Source: CAYJBP01 sp964368605 (GTDB lineage: Bacteria; Bacillota; Dehalobacteriia; UBA4068). From it: DNA of 14,012 nucleotides. The notes under the pieces were generated by a model. It was not told where the DNA came from. It saw only the letters and a program-made list of their open reading frames with translations, and searched no databases. The position numbers were made by a program, and so were the translations under genes. Location of the stretch: the NCBI GenBank assembly GCA_964368605.1, contig CAYJBP010000063.1, forward strand, positions 1 through 14,012. The letters run 5' to 3'. Positions 6,340 to 13,955 of this stretch are shown piece by piece (within the stretch, counting starts at the first letter, position 1; every line of letters begins with the position of its first letter).

Positions 6340-7332
6340 TTATTTTTTTAACCAGCTCATCATGCTTCTTAATTCTTTGCCTACTACCTCGATTTGATGC
6401 TCTTGGCCGGCTTTGGCTAAGGCATTAAACTGCGGACGGCCGGCTTGATTTTCAAGCAACCAATTTTTGGCAAAAACGCCATCTTGAATTTCCTTTAAGA
6501 TTTGCTTCATCTCGGCACGGGTATCGTCATTAACAATTCTGGGACCGCTGATTAAATCGCCCCATTCGGCGGTATCGCTTACCGAATAACGCATCATGCT
6601 GATGCCGTTTTCATACATTAAATCTACAATTAGCTTTAATTCATGTAAGCATTCAAAATAGGCAATTTCCGGCTGATAACCGGCCTCTACCAAGGTTTCA
6701 AAACCGGCCATAACCAAATGCGATGCACCACCGCAAAGTACGGCTTGTTCGCCAAATAAATCGGTTTCGGTTTCTTCTTTAAATGTGGTTTCGATAACAC
6801 CCGAACGGGTGCCGCCAATACCTTTAGCAAAAGCCAAGGCCAACTCTTTAGCTTGGCCGGAAGCATCTTGATAAATAGCGATAAGGCTGGGTACACCGCC
6901 GCCTTCGGTATAAGTGCGTCTTACCAAATGGCCGGGGCCTTTGGGGGCTACCATCATAACATCCACATTTGCAGGTGGCTTGATTTGACCAAAATGGATA
7001 TTAAAGCCATGCGAAAAACTTAAAATATTGCCGGCTTCTAAATTAGGTAAAATATCTTCGGCATAAATTTTGCCTTGCAATTCATCAGGCACTAAGATAT
7101 GAATAATATCTGCCCATTTAGCAGCTTCGGCAGTAGTTTTTACATCCCAGCCATCGGCAATAGCCAAATCATAATTGGCACCGCCTTTTCTTTGAGCAAC
7201 GCAAACGGTTAAGCCGCTATCACGCAAATTTTGGGCTTGGGCATGGCCTTGGCTACCATAACCGATAATTGCAATCTTCTTATTCTCCAATAATGCTAAA
7301 TTGGCATCATTATCATAATACATCTTTGCCAT
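6340..7332 (-). CDS. ilvC: Ketol-acid reductoisomerase
   Basis: This 330-residue class I enzyme of valine, leucine and isoleucine synthesis converts acetolactate or acetohydroxybutyrate to the dihydroxy acid, using NAD(P)H and Mg2+. It has the Rossmann motif GYGSQGHAQAQNLRDSG (24-40), His108 in SHGF, KGPGH (131-135), the metal ligands Asp191 and Glu195 in DLFGE, Glu227, Glu231 and Ser252 in SDTAEWGD. The cofactor loop at 47-57 reads QRKGGANYDLA, lacking the serines that usually hold the NADPH phosphate. Met3 of the longest frame is chosen (ATG at 7330-7332) because AAGGGA is well spaced from it and MAKMYYD is the usual N terminus; ATG at 7336-7338 is the alternative. No other branched-chain gene is adjacent. 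Confidence 0.95.
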   Translation of the reverse strand: MAKMYYDNDANLALLENKKIAIIGYGSQGHAQAQNLRDSGLTVCVAQRKGGANYDLAIADGWDVKTTAEAAKWADIIHILVPDELQGKIYAEDILPNLEAGNILSFSHGFNIHFGQIKPPANVDVMMVAPKGPGHLVRRTYTEGGGVPSLIAIYQDASGQAKELALAFAKGIGGTRSGVIETTFKEETETDLFGEQAVLCGGASHLVMAGFETLVEAGYQPEIAYFECLHELKLIVDLMYENGISMMRYSVSDTAEWGDLISGPRIVNDDTRAEMKQILKEIQDGVFAKNWLLENQAGRPQFNALAKAGQEHQIEVVGKELRSMMSWLKK

Positions 7333-7376
7333 TTTCATCTTCCCTTCAAATTTAAAAATATAACTAACATCCTAAG

Positions 7377-7405
7377 ATTATACCAGCTTTTAAAACACTT
7401 TTCAA
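7377..7405 (-). promoter_or_regulatory. Promoter of ilvC
   Basis: On the minus strand, TTGAAA (7400-7405, five of six consensus bases) and TATAAT (7377-7382, perfect) are separated by 17 bp. The leader is about 40 nt. There is no space for a T-box or a leader-peptide attenuator, so ilvC is not controlled by the usual branched-chain leader devices here. Confidence 0.88.
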
Positions 7406-7423
7406 GCAATAATTAAAAAAAAC

Positions 7424-8980
7424 TTAAATATATTTTGTCGTCCACTGCTCGCAATTCCAAATATCGCTGGCAATATCACGATAAAAATCCGGCTCATGGC
7501 AAATTAGAATAATGCTACCCTTATAAGCAATTAAGGCGCGCTTTAATTCCTCTTTGGCCTCTACATCCAAGTGATTGGTCGGCTCGTCCAAAAGCAAAAG
7601 ATTGCTTTGGCGATTAATCAATTTGCAAAGCTTTACTTTGGCCTGCTCGCCGCCGCTTAGCACTTTAAGCATGCTTTCGATATGCTTGGTCATTAGGCCG
7701 CATTTGGCTAAAGCGCTGCGCACCTGAAATTGACTAAAGGCCGGAAATTCCTGCCAAATTTCGTCGATGCAAGTGCGATGATCATGGTATTCGGTTTCCT
7801 GCTCGAAATAGCCTGTTTCCAGATAATCGCCCAGCTCGCAGCTACCGCTTAGGGGATTAATTTGGCCTAAAATACTGCGCAATAAGGTGGTTTTACCGAT
7901 ACCATTGGCGCCGGAAAATACAATTTTTTGGCCACGCTCCATCTCCAGATTTAGCGGTTTGGATAGGGGGCTATCATAGCCTATCACCAAATCCTTGGCC
8001 TTAAAAATAATTTTACCCGAAGCTTTAGCCTCTTTAAACACAAATTCCGGCTTGGGCTTTTCTTTAGCAAGCTCGATAATATCCATTTTATCAAGCTTTT
8101 TCTGGCGCGACATAGCCATATTCCTGGTCGAAACCCGGGCTTTATTCCTGGCCACAAAATCTTTTAATTCGTCGATTTCCTGTTGCTGACGACGATAGGC
8201 GCCTTCTAGCTGGCTTTTGCGCATTTGATAAACTTCTTGGAATTTATCATAATCGCCGGGATAGCGGTTTAGCTCGGCATTTTCCACATGATAAATAATA
8301 TTTACCACACTGTTTAAAAAGGGAATATCATGCGAAATTAGGATAAAGGCATTTTCGTATTCATTTAAATAGCGTTTTAGCCATTCGATATGAATTTCGT
8401 CCAAATAGTTGGTCGGCTCGTCTAAGAGCAGGATATCGGGCTTGGCTAGCAGCAATTTGGCTAAAAGCAATTTGGTGCGTTGGCCACCGCTTAATTCGGA
8501 AACATCTTTATCAAGGCCGATATCAAATAAGCCCAAGGCACGGGCAACCTCCTCTACCTTGGCATCGATAATATAAAAATCGCGCATGGTTAGGGTATCT
8601 TGGATTTCGCCCAATTCTTCCAGCATTTTTTCTAATTGATCGGGGTCGGCATCGCCCATTTTATCGCAAAGATCATTCATTTTGGTTTCTAATTCAAACA
8701 GGGGGGCAAAGGCGGTTTTAAGCACATCACGCATGCTTTGGCCTTTGGCCAGCACTGTATGCTGATCTAAATAGCCTGTTTTTACATTTTTGGCCCATTC
8801 GATAATGCCTTCATCGGGCATTAAATCGCCGGTTACGATATTCATAAAGGTGGATTTACCTTCACCATTAGCACCTACAAAGCCAATATGCTCGCCTTTT
8901 AGCAGGCGAAAGCTTACATTTTTAAAGATGGCACGATCGCCAAAGCCATGGTTTAGGTTTTGTACATTTAAAATACTCAT
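7424..8980 (-). CDS. ABC-F family ATPase (YfmM-like)
   Basis: This 518-residue soluble protein has two ABC ATPase domains and no membrane segment, as in ABC-F translation factors that act on the ribosome. Domain 1 has Walker A GANGEGKST (36-44), signature LSGGQ (163-167), Walker B with Asp187-Glu188 and the H-loop at His217. Domain 2 has Walker A GANGIGKTT (357-365), LSGGEQ (441-446), Asp465-Glu466, and a CHE in place of the usual SHD at the H-loop (His495). The charged helical linker (about 250-310) is the element that reaches the peptidyl-transferase region in family members. Length and N terminus most resemble Bacillus YfmM. A resistance role cannot be inferred. The ATG follows GGAG by about eight bases. 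Confidence 0.92.
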   Translation of the reverse strand: MSILNVQNLNHGFGDRAIFKNVSFRLLKGEHIGFVGANGEGKSTFMNIVTGDLMPDEGIIEWAKNVKTGYLDQHTVLAKGQSMRDVLKTAFAPLFELETKMNDLCDKMGDADPDQLEKMLEELGEIQDTLTMRDFYIIDAKVEEVARALGLFDIGLDKDVSELSGGQRTKLLLAKLLLAKPDILLLDEPTNYLDEIHIEWLKRYLNEYENAFILISHDIPFLNSVVNIIYHVENAELNRYPGDYDKFQEVYQMRKSQLEGAYRRQQQEIDELKDFVARNKARVSTRNMAMSRQKKLDKMDIIELAKEKPKPEFVFKEAKASGKIIFKAKDLVIGYDSPLSKPLNLEMERGQKIVFSGANGIGKTTLLRSILGQINPLSGSCELGDYLETGYFEQETEYHDHRTCIDEIWQEFPAFSQFQVRSALAKCGLMTKHIESMLKVLSGGEQAKVKLCKLINRQSNLLLLDEPTNHLDVEAKEELKRALIAYKGSIILICHEPDFYRDIASDIWNCEQWTTKYI

Positions 8981-9010
8981 TTTGTTCTCCGTTTTTTTTA
9001 TTCGGGTATT

Positions 9011-9039
9011 ATCATACCATAGCTTTTGTTGCTAGGCAA
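9011..9039 (-). promoter_or_regulatory. Promoter of the ABC-F gene
   Basis: On the minus strand, TTGCCT (9034-9039) and TATGAT (9011-9016) are 17 bp apart, giving a leader of about 25 nt. The -35 box touches the composite repeat at 9040-9093. Confidence 0.65.
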
Positions 9040-9093
9040 GGGGTATTTTTGGGGAGCTGCCCCAAGCCTTGCGATTTTTTGGCAAAAAATCGC
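9040..9093. repeat. Composite repeat, left copy (G-rich palindrome + A/T palindrome)
   Basis: The first part contains GGGGTATT followed by the hairpin TTGGGG-AGCTG-CCCCAA (9049-9065). The second part is a 10-bp palindrome GCGATTTTTT/AAAAAATCGC (9071-9080, 9084-9093) with a 3-nt loop. A related pair of elements lies on the other side of the racemase gene with the A/T palindrome again nearest the gene. It is not followed by a T-run, so a simple terminator role is unlikely. Confidence 0.7.
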
Positions 9094-9165
9094 GTAAAAC
9101 ATTTTAGTTTACAGGATTTACGATTTGCTTTGCGAAACTATTACTTATAATAAAGGAGTTTTTTT

Positions 9166-10260
9166 ATGAATAGTTATCCTTGCTTAAATGTGGATTGCGC
9201 CATTATTTACCGCAATGCTTGCTTATTGCGGCGCTTATGTTTAAATCATCATATTGAGCCTTTGGCTGTTATTAAGGGTTATAATGGGCTATCGCCGATT
9301 AATTCGGCCTTGTTTGCGGCCGGCTTTAGGCAGTTTGCCAGCTCACGTTTGGCGCATTTAGCCGCTATTAAGCAGCAATACCCTTTAGCTGCTACTTTTG
9401 CTTTACGCTTGCCTATGCTTAGCGAAATTGCGCAAGTAATTGCCTTTGCCGATTATAGCTTTAATAGTGAAGAGGCTGTTTTGGCGGCTTTAAATCAAGA
9501 GGCTGCTGCTTGCAATAAAACTCATAAGATAATATTAATGCGTGATTTAGGCGATTTGCGTGAAGGTGTTTTTACTACCGAAGCCCTACTTAAGCTGGCT
9601 CTTAAAATAGAGTTTGAGTTTGAGCATTTGCATTTAGCCGGTATTGCCAGCAATTTAACTTGCTATGGTTCGATTATCCCGGATACCACTAATTTGGGGC
9701 AATTGGCGGCTGATGCGGCTAATATCGAGGCAGCTATTGGCCGCAAGTTGGAGATTATTTCCGGCGGCAGCACATCTAGCTTGCCATTGGTTTATAGTGA
9801 TAGCATGCCGGCTGCAATTAATCAGTTACGCTTGGGCGAATCTTTGATAGTGCCCTGCGATTTAATAGATTATTGGCAAGTAGATTTGCCGGGTTTAAGC
9901 AATGCCGGTTTGATATTGCAGGCTCAGATTATCGAGCTTAATACTAAACCAACCATGCCGATTGGCCAAATTGGGGTAGATGGCTTGGGTATAGCGCAGG
10001 AATATCAAGATAAAGGGCTACGCAAACGGGCCTTATTAGCGCTTGGCGTATTTGATGTAGGCGATATTGATAAATTAATTTGCCTTGATAAAGGCAGCTA
10101 TATTTTGGGTGCAAGCAGTGACCACTTAATAGTAGATATTGAAGATAGCAAAATTGATTATCAGCTAGGCGATATCATCAACTTTCAGTTACACTATAAA
10201 GCAATGCTATTTACCACAGCCAACCCATTAATGAATATAAAATATATAAACGAATATTAA
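9166..10260 (+). CDS. PLP-dependent amino acid racemase, ornithine-racemase-like
   Basis: This 364-residue fold-type III (alanine racemase-like) enzyme should bind pyridoxal phosphate through Lys37 in AVIKGYNG. Blocks shared with clostridial ornithine racemase (Orr) are RLPMLSE (81-87), LMRDLGDLREGV (124-135), NLTCYGSIIPD (163-173), GGSTSSLPLV (200-209), PIGQIGVDG (265-273), DKGLRKRALLALG (282-294) and ILGASSDHLIVD (313-324). The C-terminal beta-domain of true alanine racemase is not apparent. Interconversion of L- and D-ornithine is the best guess, but related enzymes have other substrates. The ATG follows AAAGGAG by seven T. A TATAAT at 9146-9151 lies too close to the ribosome site to be a convincing -10 box, so the promoter is unclear. 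The gene diverges from the ABC-F gene and is bracketed by composite repeats. Confidence 0.82.
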   Translation: MNSYPCLNVDCAIIYRNACLLRRLCLNHHIEPLAVIKGYNGLSPINSALFAAGFRQFASSRLAHLAAIKQQYPLAATFALRLPMLSEIAQVIAFADYSFNSEEAVLAALNQEAAACNKTHKIILMRDLGDLREGVFTTEALLKLALKIEFEFEHLHLAGIASNLTCYGSIIPDTTNLGQLAADAANIEAAIGRKLEIISGGSTSSLPLVYSDSMPAAINQLRLGESLIVPCDLIDYWQVDLPGLSNAGLILQAQIIELNTKPTMPIGQIGVDGLGIAQEYQDKGLRKRALLALGVFDVGDIDKLICLDKGSYILGASSDHLIVDIEDSKIDYQLGDIINFQLHYKAMLFTTANPLMNIKYINEY

Positions 10261-10270
10261 AAGTTTTAAT

Positions 10271-10338
10271 CAATTTTTTTCAAAAAATTGCAGGGGGTAT
10301 TGGGGGCAGAGCCCCCAAGGTCTTAAAGAGGTTTTAAG
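10271..10338. repeat. Composite repeat, right copy (A/T palindrome + G-rich palindrome)
   Basis: An A/T palindrome CAATTTTTT/AAAAAATTG (10271-10279, 10282-10290) is followed by AGGGGGTATT and the hairpin TTGGGGGC-AGA-GCCCCCAA (10300-10318). A small hairpin CTTAAA/TTTAAG follows (10322-10338). The G-rich part matches the left copy in direct orientation, while the A/T part is on the opposite side of it. From memory, G-rich palindromes of this kind are dispersed in many Clostridia genomes. Confidence 0.7.
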
Positions 10339-10399
10339 GCAACCCAAAAACAAAGCAAGCAAATTAAGCTAACTGATAAAAGCTGGCAGGAAAGCAAAA

Positions 10400-10433
10400 T
10401 TGGCTTAAAACCGGCGCCTTTTGGCGAAGCCAA
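10400..10433. repeat. 34-nt two-tier hairpin in the racemase 3' region
   Basis: The outer arms TTGGCTT (10400-10406) and AAGCCAA (10427-10433) enclose an inner stem CGCC-TTTT-GGCG (10415-10426). An unpaired 8-nt bulge is on one side only. It is not followed by a T-run. It may protect or process the 3' end of the racemase transcript, or be part of a dispersed repeat. Confidence 0.5.
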
Positions 10434-10453
10434 AACAGCCCTCAAGCTAAAGC

Positions 10454-10498
10454 AATAAAAGGGGCTGCCGCAATGCATCTGCGACAACCCCTTTTATT
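10454..10498. terminator. Bidirectional terminator shared by convergent genes
   Basis: The arms 10454-10472 and 10480-10498 pair over 19 bp (two G:U pairs on the minus-strand transcript) with the 7-nt loop between them. Flanking AATAAAA and TTTTATT provide a U-rich tail in both directions. It ends the SLH-protein transcript from the right and is the only good terminator for the racemase transcript from the left. Confidence 0.88.
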
Positions 10499-10522
10499 AA
10501 TCTCTACTATTCATAATCACTA

Positions 10523-12808
10523 TTAATAATCACGGTCCATAAAATGATAAATAATCATCGCCGCATCGCCACGGTTGATGGCTTGATCGGCAGCCAGCGG
10601 AGCGGCAGCATCTACCAATCCTAAGCCCTGCGCCAAAGCAGCATAGCCGCTTAAAGCCGGGTCGATTGCGGCAGCATCGCTAAATCCTAATTGATATATG
10701 CCCGGCAATGGTGCTGCTACCCCATAAGGGCTGGCCTTAATCAAAGCACTAATAAATTCGCCTTTGGTAATAACTCGGTCTAAATCCTGCTGGCCGGCGG
10801 CTAAAAAGCCCAATTGATAAGCCAATTGATAGGCAAAGTCCAATTCCTGCTCAATATCAAAAGAATAATCGGCGGTGCTAAGCAAAAGCTCTAGCATAGC
10901 AGCCTCGGTTAATGCAGCGGTGGGGTTTAGCTGGGTTTTATAATAACCAATCCCATAATCAGCCAATTTTTCTATTTCGGCACGATGCGCATAATCAGCC
11001 AAATCGCTGTATTCAATAGAGCTATAATTATCCCAATTACTATACTCACCCTCGCCGGTTAAGGCATCAATGGCAATTAAAGCCTCGCCATCTTTATCCA
11101 AAAAGCCATAAACTAATTGCATTTGATAAAGATAACCATAACCATATTCAAAAAATTCGGGATAATCCGAGGTTAAAGGGTCGATAGCCAGCGGTATGCT
11201 TTGATATTGCAATACGGTTTCCACACTATTGCGATAAATAGCCAAGGCCTCGGTTTCGCTGATAATATTCTCGGCAGAGGCAAAGGTAATATCCTCATCC
11301 CATTGATAGGTATAGTATAATAATTCGCCGGTATAGGGGTTTACCTCGGCAACTAAGAAGTTAGCGGCAAAATCATAACCATTAGCCTGCCGCATATAAG
11401 TAGCATAATTTAAACTTTGATAATTTTCATACTCTTCCAAAGCTGTTTGCTCAAAATAAGCACCATTAAGCTCGGTTAAATATTCGGCAATTTGGCCCTG
11501 AAAATCCTTAGTAGGCTCTTTGCTTAAATCATTGGCCATATAGGCGGGCATATAACTGTATAAATTCTGTAAAGAACCATCTTTAGCATCAACGGTAACT
11601 ATTTTGCTAAATACAATGATACCATATTCATCGGTAATTTGCTTAAGTTCGGCCTCGGTAATACCCAAAGAAGCTGCATCGGCCTGGCGATAATATTCTA
11701 AAGTTGCATGATAAAGGCCTGCTTCTTCATCGATTAAAGCATAATCGGCACGCCCTAAAGTATATTGCTCGCCTAAGCCCAAAGCATTTAAAGCACGCAG
11801 CTTTTGGTCAAGAACATCTGCCGTTAATAAATCGGCAACCTGATCGATAAATTCACCTTCAACATCGGTTAAAGAAGCACCGCCGCTATCGGCATCATTG
11901 GCCATCGTGGCTTCCGCTTCTGCAGCCATAGCATCTTCTGTGCCATAACCATAAAAACCACGATCGCCCATAGCCTGGTCGGCCTCTTGATAAAGCTTAG
12001 CCATGTCCAAAATTTTACCATTTAGGGCATCTACATAATATTCGCCCATATAAGCGGGATGATACTCTAAGCGCGCCTCGGTGCCATCTTCAGGCAAATG
12101 ATAGGCTAAATCCATTTCTAAATACTCGCTTAAACTATTGGCTGCGGTATGAGCAGCATGTGTAGCCTGATTAGAAGGGATTTCGCCAATATGCGATTGG
12201 CCAAAATAATCACAACGATAATGGGCAATGCTTAAATCGCTGCCATTAACTGTTATGCTAAAATATAAAGACGAAGGCAAACCATTAATATATACAGACC
12301 CATAAAAGCGATAATCTTCTTCGGTGCTATACCAAATAATATCATCAGCCGGGGCTAGGCTATAATTTTCAAAAGCGGCAATTTTAATAAATTGCTGGGC
12401 AGCAGCATAAGCGGCTGCAAATTCATGCTCGGCAAAACGGGGCGCAAATTGATGATAATTATAGTCCTGCTGATAATTATCATAACTATAATAATGAACA
12501 AAGCCGGTATCATCAACCTCTACAGTGATTTGCTGATAATCATTGCTCCAATTAAGATCCCAGCTGGTGCTTAAACCTTCCATACGACTATCGCCATAGA
12601 ATTGATCATATTGATCGCCAATGGCCAATTTTTCCTTAACCAATAGGGTAATGGCCGCCAATTCTTCGGCCATAATATTATCTTCGGCCTCGATAGCAGG
12701 CTCGGGCATGGGCACCTCCTCCACCATTAATGGGGTTTCGGCCATTGCTATGCCGCTTAGCCCTAAGCTAAAGCAGGCAGCCAATACGGGAATAATTACT
12801 TTTTTCAT
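10523..12808 (-). CDS. Secreted YcdB/PepSY-repeat protein with SLH domains
   Basis: This 761-residue exported protein is acidic and tyrosine-rich. A signal peptide (1-23, likely cleaved after AMA) precedes a long ectodomain. The segments YYVDALNGKIL (257-267), VTVDAKDGSL (404-413), VAEVNPYTGELLYY (486-499) and AIDALTGEGE (579-588) recur at intervals and look like the last strand of PepSY/YcdB-type repeats. The C-terminal 160 residues contain three S-layer homology repeats, roughly 600-645, 656-691 (degenerate) and 707-757 (LGFSDAA...INRGDAAMIIYHF). These would hold it on the cell wall. Family members are thought to bind or inhibit peptidases, but no catalytic motif is visible. The start is ATG with AAGGAGG seven bases upstream. 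It converges with the racemase gene and diverges from the dehydrogenase gene. Confidence 0.82.
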   Translation of the reverse strand: MKKVIIPVLAACFSLGLSGIAMAETPLMVEEVPMPEPAIEAEDNIMAEELAAITLLVKEKLAIGDQYDQFYGDSRMEGLSTSWDLNWSNDYQQITVEVDDTGFVHYYSYDNYQQDYNYHQFAPRFAEHEFAAAYAAAQQFIKIAAFENYSLAPADDIIWYSTEEDYRFYGSVYINGLPSSLYFSITVNGSDLSIAHYRCDYFGQSHIGEIPSNQATHAAHTAANSLSEYLEMDLAYHLPEDGTEARLEYHPAYMGEYYVDALNGKILDMAKLYQEADQAMGDRGFYGYGTEDAMAAEAEATMANDADSGGASLTDVEGEFIDQVADLLTADVLDQKLRALNALGLGEQYTLGRADYALIDEEAGLYHATLEYYRQADAASLGITEAELKQITDEYGIIVFSKIVTVDAKDGSLQNLYSYMPAYMANDLSKEPTKDFQGQIAEYLTELNGAYFEQTALEEYENYQSLNYATYMRQANGYDFAANFLVAEVNPYTGELLYYTYQWDEDITFASAENIISETEALAIYRNSVETVLQYQSIPLAIDPLTSDYPEFFEYGYGYLYQMQLVYGFLDKDGEALIAIDALTGEGEYSNWDNYSSIEYSDLADYAHRAEIEKLADYGIGYYKTQLNPTAALTEAAMLELLLSTADYSFDIEQELDFAYQLAYQLGFLAAGQQDLDRVITKGEFISALIKASPYGVAAPLPGIYQLGFSDAAAIDPALSGYAALAQGLGLVDAAAPLAADQAINRGDAAMIIYHFMDRDY

Positions 12809-13047
12809 CTTAAATCCTCCTTATAAATGATAATAATTGCATATCCTAAAGACGCTTTTCACTTAACTAATGTTCCCTCTTTTAAGGCCGTATCCTGCAA
12901 AATATATTAAACTTGAACCGATATTTATTACTAAATAAACTATTAATTAAAATCCCAGTAAAAAAGACAATTTAATCTTGTAAAAAACCCTATAATTTAG
13001 TACAATATATATTAGTTAATAAACTGTAATGAAAGGCAGGTTTAATT
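12809..13047. promoter_or_regulatory. Divergent intergenic region
   Basis: This gap separates the SLH-protein gene (minus) from the dehydrogenase gene (plus). The minus-strand ribosome site AAGGAGG is clear, but I see no convincing -35/-10 pair for the SLH gene, so it may depend on another sigma factor or an activator. An AT palindrome TTTATT-N4-AATAAA (12924-12939) is the only candidate operator. The plus-strand promoter is listed separately. Confidence 0.5.
12978..13006 (+). promoter_or_regulatory. Promoter of the dehydrogenase gene
   Basis: TTGTAA (12978-12983) and TACAAT (13001-13006) are separated by 17 bp. A TATAAT at 12991-12996 lies within the spacer but has no -35 partner. The leader is about 35 nt, with GGCAGG (13035-13040) seven bases before the ATG. 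Confidence 0.7.
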
Positions 13048-13905
13048 ATGAATATTGGCTTTATCGGGGTTGGCATTATGGGCAAATCGATGGTGCGCAA
13101 TTTGCTAAAGGCGGGGCATAGTCTTTATATTTACAGCCGCAGCAAGGATAAGGTAACAGATGTGCTGGCCGAAGGGGCAATTTGGCAAGATAGCGTAAAA
13201 GAATGTGCCGCCAATAGCCAAATTATTATGAGCATAGTGGGCTATCCCAGCGATGTAGAAGAAATTTATTTTGGTGCAGATGGCATTATCGAAAACGCAG
13301 CTAAAGGCAGCTATTTAATCGACCTTACCACCAGCAGTCCGGCTTTGGCCATTAAAATTGCCGACCAGGCCAAGCAAAAAAACCTAAAGGCCTTAGATGC
13401 ACCTGTAACAGGGGGCGATATTGGGGCTAAAAATGGCACTTTATCGATTTTAGTAGGCGGCGAGCAGGCCGATTTTGATTATTGCCGCCCAATTTTTGAA
13501 GCGATTGGCCAGAATATCAGTTATATGGGCGCAAATGGTAGTGGTCAGCATGCTAAAATGTGTAATCAAATTGTAATTGCCGGCACAATCAGCGGCATTT
13601 GCGAAGCCTTAGCCTATGCCCAAGCCCATGATATCGATTTTGAGCTATTATATCAAGCCATAGCAGGCGGTGCCGCAGGTGGCAATCAAATGAATTATAT
13701 TATCCCCAAAATACTGGCCGACGATTATCAACCCGGATTTTTTATTAAACATATCATTAAAGATTTAACCATAGCTAAAGAAGGCGCTAAAGCCCATAAT
13801 ATAGAGCTGGAAGTGCTTAATGCCACCTTAAAAAATTATCAAAAATTGCAAGATCAAGGGCATGGCAACCTGGGAACGCAAGGCCTATTTAAATTATTTG
13901 AATAA
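13048..13905 (+). CDS. Beta-hydroxyacid dehydrogenase (3-hydroxyisobutyrate dehydrogenase family)
   Basis: This 285-residue cytoplasmic NAD(P)-dependent oxidoreductase has an N-terminal Rossmann motif GFIGVGIMG (4-12), the substrate-binding block DAPVTGGDIGAKNGTL (117-132), and catalytic Lys170 within GQHAKMCNQ (166-174). Arg31 directly after the second strand (IYSRS) suggests NADP(H). The family includes 3-hydroxyisobutyrate dehydrogenase, tartronate semialdehyde reductase (GarR) and succinic semialdehyde reductases; the sequence alone does not choose among them. Length is normal (about 285-300). The ATG has a ribosome site and an upstream promoter. It is a single-gene unit ended by the hairpin at 13918-13948. 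Confidence 0.9.
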   Translation: MNIGFIGVGIMGKSMVRNLLKAGHSLYIYSRSKDKVTDVLAEGAIWQDSVKECAANSQIIMSIVGYPSDVEEIYFGADGIIENAAKGSYLIDLTTSSPALAIKIADQAKQKNLKALDAPVTGGDIGAKNGTLSILVGGEQADFDYCRPIFEAIGQNISYMGANGSGQHAKMCNQIVIAGTISGICEALAYAQAHDIDFELLYQAIAGGAAGGNQMNYIIPKILADDYQPGFFIKHIIKDLTIAKEGAKAHNIELEVLNATLKNYQKLQDQGHGNLGTQGLFKLFE

Positions 13906-13917
13906 ACGCTTATTGCT

Positions 13918-13948
13918 AAAGAGAATGGCTTTTATGGCCATTCTTTTT
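13918..13948 (+). terminator. Terminator of the dehydrogenase gene
   Basis: GAATGGC (13923-13929) and GCCATTC (13937-13943) form the core stem with a 7-nt loop, extended by AAAGA pairing with the following T5 (13944-13948). It begins 13 bp after the stop codon. Confidence 0.88.
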
Positions 13949-13955
13949 ATACTGC

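Noticed and set aside
7411..7420. Run of eight T (minus strand) after the ABC-F stop as a terminator
   Set aside because: No GC-bearing hairpin precedes the run, so intrinsic termination cannot be supported; read-through into ilvC remains possible.
7333..7423. T-box or attenuator upstream of ilvC
   Set aside because: The leader after the promoter is only about 40 nt and has no specifier-stem, T-box bulge or terminator hairpin.
8790..9035. Plus-strand 81-residue frame opposite the ABC-F N terminus
   Set aside because: It overlaps the conserved Walker A region of the ABC-F gene and its promoter, and shows no family features.
9146..9151. TATAAT as the -10 box of the racemase gene
   Set aside because: Transcription from it would start at or inside the ribosome site AAAGGAG, and no -35 box lies at the right distance, so it was not called as a promoter.
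9040..10338. Flanking repeats as insertion-sequence ends
   Set aside because: There is no transposase gene, no obvious target-site duplication and the G-rich parts are in direct, not inverted, orientation, so an insertion sequence was not called.
12773..12784. Possible lipobox (LAAC) in the SLH protein signal peptide
   Set aside because: The Cys is at residue 12, and the hydrophobic stretch continues to a good AMA cleavage site at residue 23, so ordinary signal peptidase cleavage is more likely than lipoprotein processing.
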